A stretch of DNA of 64,000 bases from Roseateles koreensis (GTDB taxonomy: Bacteria; Pseudomonadota; Gammaproteobacteria; Burkholderiales; Burkholderiaceae_C). The notes beneath the pieces are model-generated. The model was given only the letters and a program-made list of their open reading frames with translations, was not told the DNA's origin and ran no database searches. The position numbers and the translations under genes were made by a program. Positions 1-8,163 of the stretch are shown here, piece after piece; the stretch's first letter is position 1; each line of letters starts with the position of its first letter. Where the stretch lies: contig NZ_JAQQXS010000005.1 in NCBI RefSeq assembly GCF_028595305.1, positions 186,001 to 250,000 of the forward strand, read 5' to 3'.

Positions 1-569
1 CCGATTTGATGCATCGCATCCTGGCCATCAACGCCGAGGCCGTGGCCCAGTACTTGAACGCACAGATCGAAGCCGGCGCCCAAGCGGTGATGCTGTTCGA
101 CTCCTGGGGCGGCGTGTTGGCCGATGGCATGTTCCAGCAATTCAGCCTCGCGTACTCACGCCAGGTGCTGGCGCGAGTGAAGACGGAGCACGAAGGGCAA
201 CGCATCCCGCGTCTGCTGTTCACCAGGGGCGGTGCGTTGTGGCTGGACGAGATTGCCGATGCCGGCGCCGATGTGGTTGGCCTGGACTGGACGGCCAACC
301 TCGGGCGTGCACGTGCGCGGGTGGGTGACCGGGTTGCGCTGCAAGGCAACCTGGACCCGAACGTGCTGTTTGCGCCGCCCGATGCGGTGCGCCAGCAGGT
401 GCGGGCCGTGCTGGACAGCTTTGGCAATCCGCACCGCGCCGATGGCGGTTGGGACGGGCATGTGTTCAATTTGGGGCACGGCATCAGCCAATTCACGCCG
501 CCTGAGCATGTGACGGCTTTGGTGGATGAGGTGCACCGCTATTCACGTCATTTGCGCCAGCCGGTTTGA
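1..569 (+). CDS. hemE: Uroporphyrinogen decarboxylase, C-terminal part (5' end outside window)
   Basis: This is the C-terminal 188 residues of uroporphyrinogen III decarboxylase, the cytosolic haem-pathway enzyme that converts uroporphyrinogen III to coproporphyrinogen III. The family is about 350 residues long, so a little over half is present and the start lies before the window. The sequence shows the conserved blocks FDSWGG, VVGLDW, LQGNLDP and NLGHGI in the expected order; these belong to the active-site face of the TIM-barrel fold in this family. It ends with TGA at 567-569 and is followed by a 384-base gap and priA in the same direction, an order seen in related betaproteobacteria. Nothing suggests damage to the part that is visible. 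Confidence 0.95.
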   Translation, partial: DLMHRILAINAEAVAQYLNAQIEAGAQAVMLFDSWGGVLADGMFQQFSLAYSRQVLARVKTEHEGQRIPRLLFTRGGALWLDEIADAGADVVGLDWTANLGRARARVGDRVALQGNLDPNVLFAPPDAVRQQVRAVLDSFGNPHRADGGWDGHVFNLGHGISQFTPPEHVTALVDEVHRYSRHLRQPV

Positions 570-953
570 CGCTTAGCGCTGGGGCTGTGCGGGGCCCCGC
601 GCCTTTTCTTGGTGCGGCCATTCGTGAAGTAAGCACTCAGGTTTCAACTTATCCCCAAAACGGGGCAGTGTGCTGAGCGGAATATTTCATGGGATGAATC
701 CCATCATGGTTTTCCCGGTTGAATGCTAAGTGATTGAATTTCAATGGTTTGTGGATTCACTGCGCCAAACGGCTCATCCGGCCGAGTGGCGATGACAAGG
801 CTGTCGTCCTTGTGTCTCTCGCACTTTTCCCACAAAGTTATCCACAGATTTCTTACCGATATTTTTGCCCATTCAAATCATGTACTTAGCGCGCAAATTT
901 AAGGCGAACTTTCGCGAACATGCGCGCCTTGGCCGATTTGTGCCTGGGGCCCC
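570..953. promoter_or_regulatory. hemE-priA gap with DnaA-box-like sites and a 16-bp palindrome
   Basis: No gene is seen in this gap. It holds an exact DnaA-box consensus TTATCCACA at 838-846 and a one-mismatch copy TTATCCCCA at 649-657, both on the plus strand. A perfect palindrome ATGGGAT-GA-ATCCCAT lies at 689-704, and an AT-rich stretch runs from about 847 to 905, just before priA. What these sites do is not shown by sequence. Control of priA by DnaA or by another operator-binding protein is possible. No dnaA, dnaN or rpmH flanks the gap, so it is not a standard replication origin. Confidence 0.5.
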
Positions 954-3062
954 ATGAGTGAAACGCTGCAAGCGCATGACACCGTCTTGCGAGTGGCGGT
1001 GGATGCGCCTCAGCACAGCGGACTGATCGATCCCCTGGACTATCTGAGCCCTGGCCCCTTGCCGCCCGGCAGTTTGGTGCGGGTGCCTTTTGGGCGGCGA
1101 GAAACCTTGGGCATCGTCTGGCCGGGGAATTCCGCGTCGGAGATCGACCCTGCTTCCTTGCGCCCCATTCAATCCACTTTGGACGCCTTGCCGCCGCTCA
1201 GCCGCACCTGGTGCCGCTTGATCGAGTTCGCCGCCAGTTATTACCAACGCAGCATTGGCGAGGTGGCCTTGTCGGTGCTGCCGCCGCAGTTGCGCGATCT
1301 GGACAGCCAGCAGCTCAAGTTGCGCCTGAAACGTGCAGCGAAGTTGCCCGTTGGCGCGTCGATTGGCAGCCCGGGGGAGGAAGTTTCAGTCACGGATGCA
1401 GCCGGCCCTACGCTCAATCCCGCGCAAGCCCAGGTTCTGGCCGAGTTGGATGCCTTGCTCCAGGCCGATGTGCCGCAAACGGCACCCGCACCCGTGCTGC
1501 TTTATGGTGTAACAGGCAGTGGCAAGACTGAGGTTTATCTGAGGGCGGCGGCGCATGCCCTTAGCCAAGGCCGCCAAGTGCTGGTGCTGGTGCCTGAGAT
1601 CAATTTGACGCCGCAATTGGAGGCGCGTTTTGCCGAGCGCTTTGCCGGCCGGCGCATGGTTTCTTTGCACAGCGGACTGACGCCCGCGCAGCGCCTGCGC
1701 CATTGGTTATCGGCCCATCTGGGCGAGGCAGAGCTGGTGCTGGGCACGCGTCTGGCGGTGTTCGCCTCGTTGCCCCGTTTGGGACTGATCGTGGTCGATG
1801 AAGAGCACGACCCCTCTTACAAGCAGCAAGACGGGGCCCGCTATTCAGCACGCGACTTGGCCGTCTACCGCGCCCATCAGGAAAAAATACCTGTCATCTT
1901 GGGCTCGGCAACCCCTTCGCTCGAAAGCTGGCAGCGTGCCAATGAAGGGCGCTACAAGCGCCTGGTGTTGCCCGGGCGCATTGGCGGCGGCGCCCTGCCG
2001 AGAGTGCGCCTGTTCGACATGAAGATGTTGCCCTTGACCAAGGGTGTGACGACGGCGCTCACTGCACCGCTCATTCAGGCGCTGAGAGCGCGGCTGGAGC
2101 GCGGCGAGCAAAGCCTGATCTTCTTGAATCGGCGCGGCTACGCGCCGGTGCTGCATTGCGGTGAATGCAACTGGAAAAGCGACTGCCCGCATTGCAGCGC
2201 CTGGCGGGTCTTTCACAAAGGTGACCGAACCTTGCGCTGTCACCACTGCGGGTTCACCGAGCGAGTGCCGTTTGCCTGCCCCACCTGCGGCAATCAGGAC
2301 ATCGCGCCGCTCGGGCGAGGTACCGAGCGGCTGGAAGAGCAACTCGCCGAGACTTTTCCCGGCGCGCGCGTAGCTCGCATCGATGCCGATTCGACCAAGC
2401 ACAAGGGTCAGCTGGAAGCGGCCTTGCAAGCAGTGCACGATGGCGAGGTGGATATCCTGGTGGGCACCCAGATGATCACCAAAGGGCACGACTTTCGCCG
2501 CATCACCTTGGTGGCGGCGGTCAACCCAGATGGTGCCTTGTTCAGCAGTGATTTTCGGGCGCCGGAGCGGCTGTTCGCCCTGCTCATGCAAGCAGGTGGG
2601 CGGGCAGGGCGCGATGCCGAGCAGGCCGCCCGCAGTGAGATGTGGGTGCAAACCTGGCACCCTGAGCACGCCCTGTACAAGGCGCTGGTCCAGCATGATT
2701 TCGAATCATTCGCGAAGAGCCAACTCGCTGAGCGCGCCTCCGCCGGGCTACCGCCCTTCGCCCATTTGGCGCTGCTGCGTGCCGAAGGGCGGACGGTGGA
2801 GGTCGCCAAGGGCTTTCTCGACGCAGCCGCAGCTTTTGCCCAGCAATTGCCGCCGGCCTCACAGGTGCTGATCTATCCCTGCATCCCCATGAGCGTGGCC
2901 CGGGTTGCTAACGTCGAGCGCATGCAGATGCTGGTGGAAGCCGCCAGCCGTGGGGCTTTGCAGCACCTGTTGTCGATGTGGATGCCTGAACTTCACGCCC
3001 TCAAGCGGACGCACAAGGGACTGCTACGCTGGGCGGTGGACGTGGACCCCTTGGCGATTTGA
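954..3062 (+). CDS. priA: Primosomal protein N' (replication restart helicase PriA)
   Basis: PriA recognises stalled or collapsed replication forks and starts reloading of the replicative helicase. The 702-residue product matches the usual length (about 730). An N-terminal DNA-binding region covers roughly residues 1-150. The helicase core follows, with Walker A GVTGSGKTE near residue 185 and the DEEH box in VVDEEHDPSYKQ near 282. A zinc-binding insertion near residues 400-450 carries four cysteine pairs (CGEC, CPHC, CHHC, CPTC), the diagnostic feature of PriA. The C-terminal helicase lobe contains GTQMITKGHDF and the GRAGR motif. It starts with ATG after a gap carrying DnaA-box-like sites, and runs convergently toward the next gene. 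Confidence 0.97.
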   Translation: MSETLQAHDTVLRVAVDAPQHSGLIDPLDYLSPGPLPPGSLVRVPFGRRETLGIVWPGNSASEIDPASLRPIQSTLDALPPLSRTWCRLIEFAASYYQRSIGEVALSVLPPQLRDLDSQQLKLRLKRAAKLPVGASIGSPGEEVSVTDAAGPTLNPAQAQVLAELDALLQADVPQTAPAPVLLYGVTGSGKTEVYLRAAAHALSQGRQVLVLVPEINLTPQLEARFAERFAGRRMVSLHSGLTPAQRLRHWLSAHLGEAELVLGTRLAVFASLPRLGLIVVDEEHDPSYKQQDGARYSARDLAVYRAHQEKIPVILGSATPSLESWQRANEGRYKRLVLPGRIGGGALPRVRLFDMKMLPLTKGVTTALTAPLIQALRARLERGEQSLIFLNRRGYAPVLHCGECNWKSDCPHCSAWRVFHKGDRTLRCHHCGFTERVPFACPTCGNQDIAPLGRGTERLEEQLAETFPGARVARIDADSTKHKGQLEAALQAVHDGEVDILVGTQMITKGHDFRRITLVAAVNPDGALFSSDFRAPERLFALLMQAGGRAGRDAEQAARSEMWVQTWHPEHALYKALVQHDFESFAKSQLAERASAGLPPFAHLALLRAEGRTVEVAKGFLDAAAAFAQQLPPASQVLIYPCIPMSVARVANVERMQMLVEAASRGALQHLLSMWMPELHALKRTHKGLLRWAVDVDPLAI

Positions 3063-3118
3063 GGTCGTTACGTTGTTGCGCGGCTGATCTCAATGGGCGA
3101 CGCGGGCCGCGCTCAAAT

Positions 3119-3817
3119 TCAGGCCAGAGGCTCCGCCGGATAGCCGGCTTCCGCCAAGGCTTCGCGCAGCAAACCTGGCAAGTCACGAACCAGATTGGGC
3201 TTGTGGATGACAGGCACACCCTCCAGGGCGAAGGCGTATGGCGCGCGTTCAGCCTCGCTCAGTGACGTCACCACAATCAGTTTGCTTTGCGCAAATTGAG
3301 GCTGCGAGCGCAGGCTGGTGATCAGCGTGGCACCGTCAATGCCCGGCAGCAAGATATCGACGATCAAGACATCGGGCAGCAAATTACCGCACATTGCTAA
3401 TCCGACAATGCCGTCATGGGCCACGTGCAACTCCAAACTTGGAAATTGCTGACCGACGAGGAGCGACACTAAATTTTGGAAGTGAACGGAATCTTCAATC
3501 AGCAGCATCCGGGGCGCACCTGAGGGGGGCGCGTTGCGGGATGCTTTGGTGCGCGGAGGCAGCGCCGGGGCGGCCCATTCAGCGCGTGCGCTCCGCTCGG
3601 TGCGTGATGCGCTTGCGCCATTCATGCGCTGTGCAGTCCAGGCCTCGACCGAGCTGCGGGAAATGCGCCGGTGGCCGCCGGGCGTCTTCCAGGCCACCAA
3701 CTCGCCACGATCAACCATCAACTGAACCGATCGAACGGCCAAGCCCAGCATGCGGGCGACCTCCATCGTGCTGCAGTCGTGACTTTCGTCGGCGGTTTGA
3801 ATTTGTTTGTTTGGCAT
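3119..3817 (-). CDS. Helix-turn-helix (excisionase/MerR-like) protein fused to a receiver domain
   Basis: A 232-residue two-domain regulator with an unusual order. Residues about 14-65 form an excisionase/MerR-type winged helix-turn-helix (STMEVARMLGLAVRSVQLMV, then a wing with TPGGHRRI). A basic/proline-rich linker (about 66-100) leads to a response-regulator receiver domain (103-225). The receiver keeps the acidic pair E108/D109, phospho-acceptor D154 in IVDILLPG, T184 and K206, so it should accept phosphate. Most response regulators carry the receiver first, so this N-terminal DNA-binding arrangement is noteworthy. No kinase is adjacent. It is divergent from the pseudokinase gene across a 328-base gap, which makes that operon its most likely target (inference). 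Confidence 0.85.
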   Translation of the reverse strand: MPNKQIQTADESHDCSTMEVARMLGLAVRSVQLMVDRGELVAWKTPGGHRRISRSSVEAWTAQRMNGASASRTERSARAEWAAPALPPRTKASRNAPPSGAPRMLLIEDSVHFQNLVSLLVGQQFPSLELHVAHDGIVGLAMCGNLLPDVLIVDILLPGIDGATLITSLRSQPQFAQSKLIVVTSLSEAERAPYAFALEGVPVIHKPNLVRDLPGLLREALAEAGYPAEPLA

Positions 3818-4145
3818 TCGTCAATTTTGCCGAAAATTTCTCACTTGTGCCGCAAAAATTACGGATTAAAACGGCGCTATTGATAGATATGGGTATCTGT
3901 TTTTCGCTGAATTTCGATCGTAGTGTCAATCTGATCGTCGGGGGGCGTGCTTTTCATACAGTTTGGGGATATGCGCCTGCGCGTAGGGTCTGTCGATTTG
4001 TCACCTGAAAACTGGGATGATGCCTGCCCGACTGTTCGTGTGCCCTTGTGGCGTGACTGTCGCCGCACTCCCCCTATCTGTGGGGCTTTGTAGTTAGAGG
4101 GGCAAAAACTGGCGATGAGCACACTAACATCACGGTAACTTTCCT
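3818..4145. promoter_or_regulatory. AT-rich divergent promoter region
   Basis: This 328-base gap separates the divergent HTH-receiver gene and pseudokinase gene. I see no gene in it. It is markedly more AT-rich than its surroundings between about 3820 and 3920. Two similar elements, TTGCCGAAAATTTC at 3827-3840 and GTGCCGCAAAAATTAC at 3847-3862, lie 20 bases apart, about two helical turns, directly upstream of the regulator start. They are candidate operator half-sites for autoregulation, but this is inference from spacing and similarity only. Confidence 0.4.
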
Positions 4146-5576
4146 ATGCGCATGCCAGAACTAAACCTTCCCCCGCCTGCCGCTCCTGTGTCCATGAGCG
4201 AGGGCTTGGCCCTGGGCGTATGGCGGGTGCGCTCTGCGTTGGAGAGTGGTGGCGTGGCGCCCTGGGGGTCGTCCGGCCAACCTGCCCAGTGGTACGGTGT
4301 GAGCCACGCTTTGGCTAAGGACCAAACGGCGGTCGCCTCGATTTTGCCCCGGGACGAGCGTTCTATAGCCGTCATGTTGCGGTTTGGGGATCTGGCTGCA
4401 GAGTTTGAACAACTGAGCCATCCCGCGCTCGCCCCCCCCACGGACAGCGGCGTCACGCCTACGGGGCAGCCGTATCTGATTTTCGAGCGAGGCCAGGGTC
4501 GGCCTCTGTTGCAGGCGGCCGCCGCTCTGCCCTTGAGGGAGCGCCTGGCCTTGTTGCTGCAGTTTTGCGAGGCCTTGCGCGCCGCGCATCAGCAAGGCTG
4601 GCTGTGGGCTGAAATCGATCCCTCCATGGTGTGGCTGGGCCATGACCATCAGGTTCGACTGATGGCCTTGGGCCTGATGCGCATGGCTGAACCCAGCAGC
4701 CCTTTTGAACATGTGATGGCGTTGAGTTCTGCAGCGGGCTATGCCAGCCCCGAAATCTTGGCGGGTGAAGTGCCCAACTTGGGCAGCGAAGTTTTTGGCG
4801 TGGGTGCGCTGCTGCGCGCGCTGGTGATGGGCGAGGCAATGGCCGGTGTGGCGGGCTCTGGCGACGTGGAGCCCGCCTTGAGCCCCAAGGCGCAGTTCAG
4901 TCTGGATGCCTTGATCCACAAGGCGCTGGCGCCGCAGCCTGAATTTCGCTATGCCAGCGTGGATGATTTTTCCAATGATTTGAAGGCTTGGCTGGCTGGG
5001 CAGGATCATTCGGCGCTGAGCTTCAAGCCGATGCCTGAACTGCGGGAGCCCCTGGCCGTGGCCATTGAATCAACGGTTTCGCCGTGGTCGCCCGCGCGCA
5101 GCGGGGGGCGATGGCTGGCGGCCTTGGTCTTGCTGGGTGTGCTGATGGCCGGGGCCTGGGTGGCGCGTGATGTGCTGAGGGTTCAATGGCAGCATTTCGC
5201 GGCCAAGGGCCCGGACAGCGAACTGGCGGCCTTGCGCCCATCGGTCGCGGCGGCACTGCCCTCCGATCCGCAGCCCGTGTCACTGCAACAGCAACAGCAA
5301 CCGGGCAAGCCTGTCGATCTGACCGATGCTCCGCCTGAACCCGCACGCGATACCGCGACGCTTGTGCCAACCGGCCATGGCGACACCCGTCCCGCACTCA
5401 AATCAATGGGCAAGGCGGCCGTGAAAACTCAGGGTTATGGGATCAAGCCGGACCTGTCGGCGGCGTCGGGCGTGGTGCCAGGTGAGGGCGGCACGTTTGA
5501 CCCTAACGCCGAGTCCCCGCTGAGCGCCGCCGCTCAGGAGGCACCGCCCGTCGCATCTGGCGCGTTGCGGCCTTGA
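4146..5576 (+). CDS. Membrane-anchored Ser/Thr protein pseudokinase
   Basis: The product has 476 residues. The first ~290 have the overall order of a bacterial Ser/Thr kinase fold, but the catalytic residues are gone. The beta-3 lysine (VAIK) is absent in TAVASILP. The HRDxKPxN loop reads WAEIDPSM (W154-M161), so catalytic Asp is Glu, Lys is Asp and Asn is Met. DFG is ALG (174-176). GYASPE of the activation-segment end is kept. One transmembrane helix lies near 323-344, followed by a low-complexity Pro/Ala-rich tail with a five-Gln run, presumably periplasmic. It sits 31 bases before the O-antigen-ligase-like gene and is probably co-transcribed. A scaffold or sensor role in polysaccharide assembly is inferred. 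Confidence 0.8.
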   Translation: MRMPELNLPPPAAPVSMSEGLALGVWRVRSALESGGVAPWGSSGQPAQWYGVSHALAKDQTAVASILPRDERSIAVMLRFGDLAAEFEQLSHPALAPPTDSGVTPTGQPYLIFERGQGRPLLQAAAALPLRERLALLLQFCEALRAAHQQGWLWAEIDPSMVWLGHDHQVRLMALGLMRMAEPSSPFEHVMALSSAAGYASPEILAGEVPNLGSEVFGVGALLRALVMGEAMAGVAGSGDVEPALSPKAQFSLDALIHKALAPQPEFRYASVDDFSNDLKAWLAGQDHSALSFKPMPELREPLAVAIESTVSPWSPARSGGRWLAALVLLGVLMAGAWVARDVLRVQWQHFAAKGPDSELAALRPSVAAALPSDPQPVSLQQQQQPGKPVDLTDAPPEPARDTATLVPTGHGDTRPALKSMGKAAVKTQGYGIKPDLSAASGVVPGEGGTFDPNAESPLSAAAQEAPPVASGALRP

Positions 5577-5607
5577 GCATGGCGACCGTGGTGTGGGCGG
5601 TCTGTCT

Positions 5608-8163
5608 ATGAGTCGATCTACCCCGTCCCCAGCCACGCCACCAGCATCACCTCATTCGAGGCGTCTGGCCTTTTTGCCTTTGTTGATGGGGCTGCCTTGC
5701 GCGCTGGCCGGTGCTTGGTTGGCGAGTCACCATCCCTTGTCTGGCATCGGGGCTGCGGCGCTCTTTGCGCTGGTGTTGGCATTGGCCTTCCGTGCCTGGA
5801 CGTGGACACCGCTTATTCTGGGCGTTTTGCCAATCCTGGGCTTGGCTTCTTGGTCCGGTTGGCTCACGGTTGAAGAACTGGACCTGCTGGTGCTGGCCGC
5901 AGCCGCCGGTGCTTATCTGGCTTGGGGCTTGGCGCCGCGCCCGCGTGAACGGCATCGGCAATCCTCGACAAAAGCGCGCCAGGCCCTGGTGCTGACCCCG
6001 GCCGTGAGCTTGCTGTTGCTGGCCATGGCCGTCGCATTGTTGACTGCCACGGTGCGCGGCGTGGCGGATGCCGGCGGCTTGACATGGGGCTGGTTTCAGG
6101 GCTACCACGAGCCCTTGAACAGTGTGCGAGTGGGCAAGAGTTTCTTTCAGGCGCTGCTGATGCTGCCTTTGTGGATGGAGGTTGGCGCCCGCCAGCCGAA
6201 GCAAGTGGGGCGCACCCTGCTCTGGGGCCTGAGCCTGGCGGTCTTGTGCGTGAGCCTGGCGGCCTTGTGGGAGCGCGTGGCGTTTCCGGGGCTGCTCAAT
6301 TTTTCAAGCGACTACCGCACCACCGCCTTGTTCTGGGAAATGCACGTCGGCGGTGCCGCCCTGGATGCCTGTTTGTCCATGAGCATTCCCTTCGCGGTGC
6401 TCGCCTTGCTGCGTGCGCAAACGCGCTCCACCTTTGCTGCGCTTACCGGCCTGAGCTTGCTGGCTGCGTACGTGGCATTGACCACCTTTTCTCGCATCGT
6501 CTATGTGTCGGTGCCTTTGGGCGTGGTGTTGATGGGGGTCTTGCGCGCGCGTCAAACAGGGGTGCCCGCAATTGATGCCGTTGCAGTTGCTGACAGGCCA
6601 GCAACTGCGGCCACTGGCAGGCCACCGGCCGGCGAAGTGCGTGTGGGTATGGCGCTATGGGCGCTGGCTTTGCTGGTGTCGGCGGGTCTGGTGTTTGCGG
6701 GCGGAGGGGGCTATCGCGCCTTGCTGGCGCTGGTGGGCGCGGCCTTGTCCTTGTTGGCGCTGCCGCAACTTTTGTGGCAGCAGCCCTTGCGCCAACGGCG
6801 CAGCGCCTGGTTCATCGGGCTGGTGGGGGCTTGCGTGTTGAGCAGCCTGTGCGGGCTGCTGGTCTTGTGGTTCACTAAATTGGCCTACGTTTTGTACGCC
6901 CTGGTACTGGCCTTGAATTTGGGCTTGTGCTGGCGCTTGCGGGCGCGGCCTTGGCATGAGTCGCACGCGGTCTTGCTGGTGGGTGCTTGGTTGTGGCTGT
7001 TGGGCGGCACGGTGCTGGTGGCGGGCAATTGGGGCGGCATGCAAGCCGGCGTGCTGACCTTGTTGGCGGTGCTGATGTTGGCGGGCTTGATGTTGTTGAC
7101 CCTGCTGCGGCCCGGCCTGTGGCCTTGGGGGCGGCGCAATTCGCAGCAGCAGTGGCGCCACAAAGCCTTGATGTTTGTGGGCCTGCTGATTGCCTCGGCG
7201 GCGGTGGCAGCGTTGAGCGGCGGCACCTACTTGTTGAACCGAGCCGCCAACAGCCAGGATGATTGGCAGGGCCGCGAGCGGCATTGGCGTCAGAGCCTGG
7301 GGTTGCTCTCCGGCGCGGATGAGCGGTGGCTGGGCAAAGGGGCGGGCCGTTTTCTGGCGGGCCAATATTTCAGCGGCCTGCCCGACTCGCATGTGGGGGA
7401 CTACCGCGTCAAGCACGAGGAGGCTCAAAGTTATTTGGCCCTCAGTGCGGGTCAGCACATGCTCGGGCATGGCGAAATGTTTCGGGTGTGGCAGCGGATT
7501 GCGCCGCCTCAGGGCAACGTTCAGTTGATGCTGCGAGCCCGCGCTGTCAAGCCGGTCAGTCTGCATGTGGAGGTTTGTGCGCGGCACTTGCTCTACCCGG
7601 ACAGTTGCCTGTCTCACACGCAAGAATTGGCGGCCAGCCCTGATTGGCAAACGCTGCAAATTCCTTTGGGTACGGCGGCTGAAATGGGCGGAGCCTGGTA
7701 TGCACCCCGCCTGGTGTCCTTCGCCCTGGCGGTGGGCAATATGCGCGGTCAGGTTGACTTGACCCAGATGGCCCTGCACGACAGCTCGGGCCGCGATTTG
7801 CTGGCCAACGGCAATTTTGACCAAGAAATGGCCCGCTGGTTCTTCTCCAGCGATCGTCACCACATGCCCTGGCACGCCAAGAACCTGATCGTGCATGTGC
7901 TGTATGAACAGGGCATTGTGGGCCTGTTGCTGTTGCTTGCTGCCGTGGGGCTGGCGTTCTGGAATGTATGCGTCGGCCGTGGACGTCAGCACGAAGTGGC
8001 GCCAGCCCTGGCCGCCGCTTTGCTCGGCTTTTTGATCGTGGGCGCGGTAGACAGTCTGCTGGACACACCTCGCATCTCCTTCATGTTTTACACCCTATTG
8101 CTTCACGCCCTGACCTTGCAAGGCGCGAGCCCGCATGCCGCCAGGACATTGACCCGCCTATGA
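5608..8163 (+). CDS. O-antigen ligase / Wzy-type polysaccharide polymerase-like membrane protein
   Basis: An 851-residue inner-membrane protein with about a dozen hydrophobic helices, a large extracytoplasmic segment, then two final helices. The block HAKNLIVHVLYEQGIVGLLL near residues 753-772 resembles the His-containing HN..L...E.G..G motif of the WaaL/Wzy family, which transfers undecaprenyl-linked glycans. The large loop (about 560-750) is longer than usual and contains a jelly-roll-like stretch with LLANGNFDQEMARWF, reminiscent of carbohydrate-binding modules. I prefer ATG 5608 (MSRSTPS) over GTG 5593 because it is the first ATG. The stop overlaps the next start by ATGA, indicating translational coupling with the beta-helix gene. 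Substrate is unknown. Confidence 0.75.
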   Translation: MSRSTPSPATPPASPHSRRLAFLPLLMGLPCALAGAWLASHHPLSGIGAAALFALVLALAFRAWTWTPLILGVLPILGLASWSGWLTVEELDLLVLAAAAGAYLAWGLAPRPRERHRQSSTKARQALVLTPAVSLLLLAMAVALLTATVRGVADAGGLTWGWFQGYHEPLNSVRVGKSFFQALLMLPLWMEVGARQPKQVGRTLLWGLSLAVLCVSLAALWERVAFPGLLNFSSDYRTTALFWEMHVGGAALDACLSMSIPFAVLALLRAQTRSTFAALTGLSLLAAYVALTTFSRIVYVSVPLGVVLMGVLRARQTGVPAIDAVAVADRPATAATGRPPAGEVRVGMALWALALLVSAGLVFAGGGGYRALLALVGAALSLLALPQLLWQQPLRQRRSAWFIGLVGACVLSSLCGLLVLWFTKLAYVLYALVLALNLGLCWRLRARPWHESHAVLLVGAWLWLLGGTVLVAGNWGGMQAGVLTLLAVLMLAGLMLLTLLRPGLWPWGRRNSQQQWRHKALMFVGLLIASAAVAALSGGTYLLNRAANSQDDWQGRERHWRQSLGLLSGADERWLGKGAGRFLAGQYFSGLPDSHVGDYRVKHEEAQSYLALSAGQHMLGHGEMFRVWQRIAPPQGNVQLMLRARAVKPVSLHVEVCARHLLYPDSCLSHTQELAASPDWQTLQIPLGTAAEMGGAWYAPRLVSFALAVGNMRGQVDLTQMALHDSSGRDLLANGNFDQEMARWFFSSDRHHMPWHAKNLIVHVLYEQGIVGLLLLLAAVGLAFWNVCVGRGRQHEVAPALAAALLGFLIVGAVDSLLDTPRISFMFYTLLLHALTLQGASPHAARTLTRL

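Noticed and set aside
649-905. Possible chromosomal replication origin (DnaA boxes, AT-rich stretch)
   Set aside because: Only one exact and one near box, with no cluster, and no dnaA, dnaN, rpmH or parAB nearby. A promoter-control or titration role is more likely.
4146-5576. Active Ser/Thr protein kinase
   Set aside because: All key catalytic positions are substituted (HRD to WAE, DFG to ALG, VAIK Lys missing).
6655-7992. Long open frame antisense to the ligase-like gene
   Set aside because: High-GC shadow: Gln/His/Arg-rich composition with no domain or signal, fully inside a well-supported gene on the other strand.
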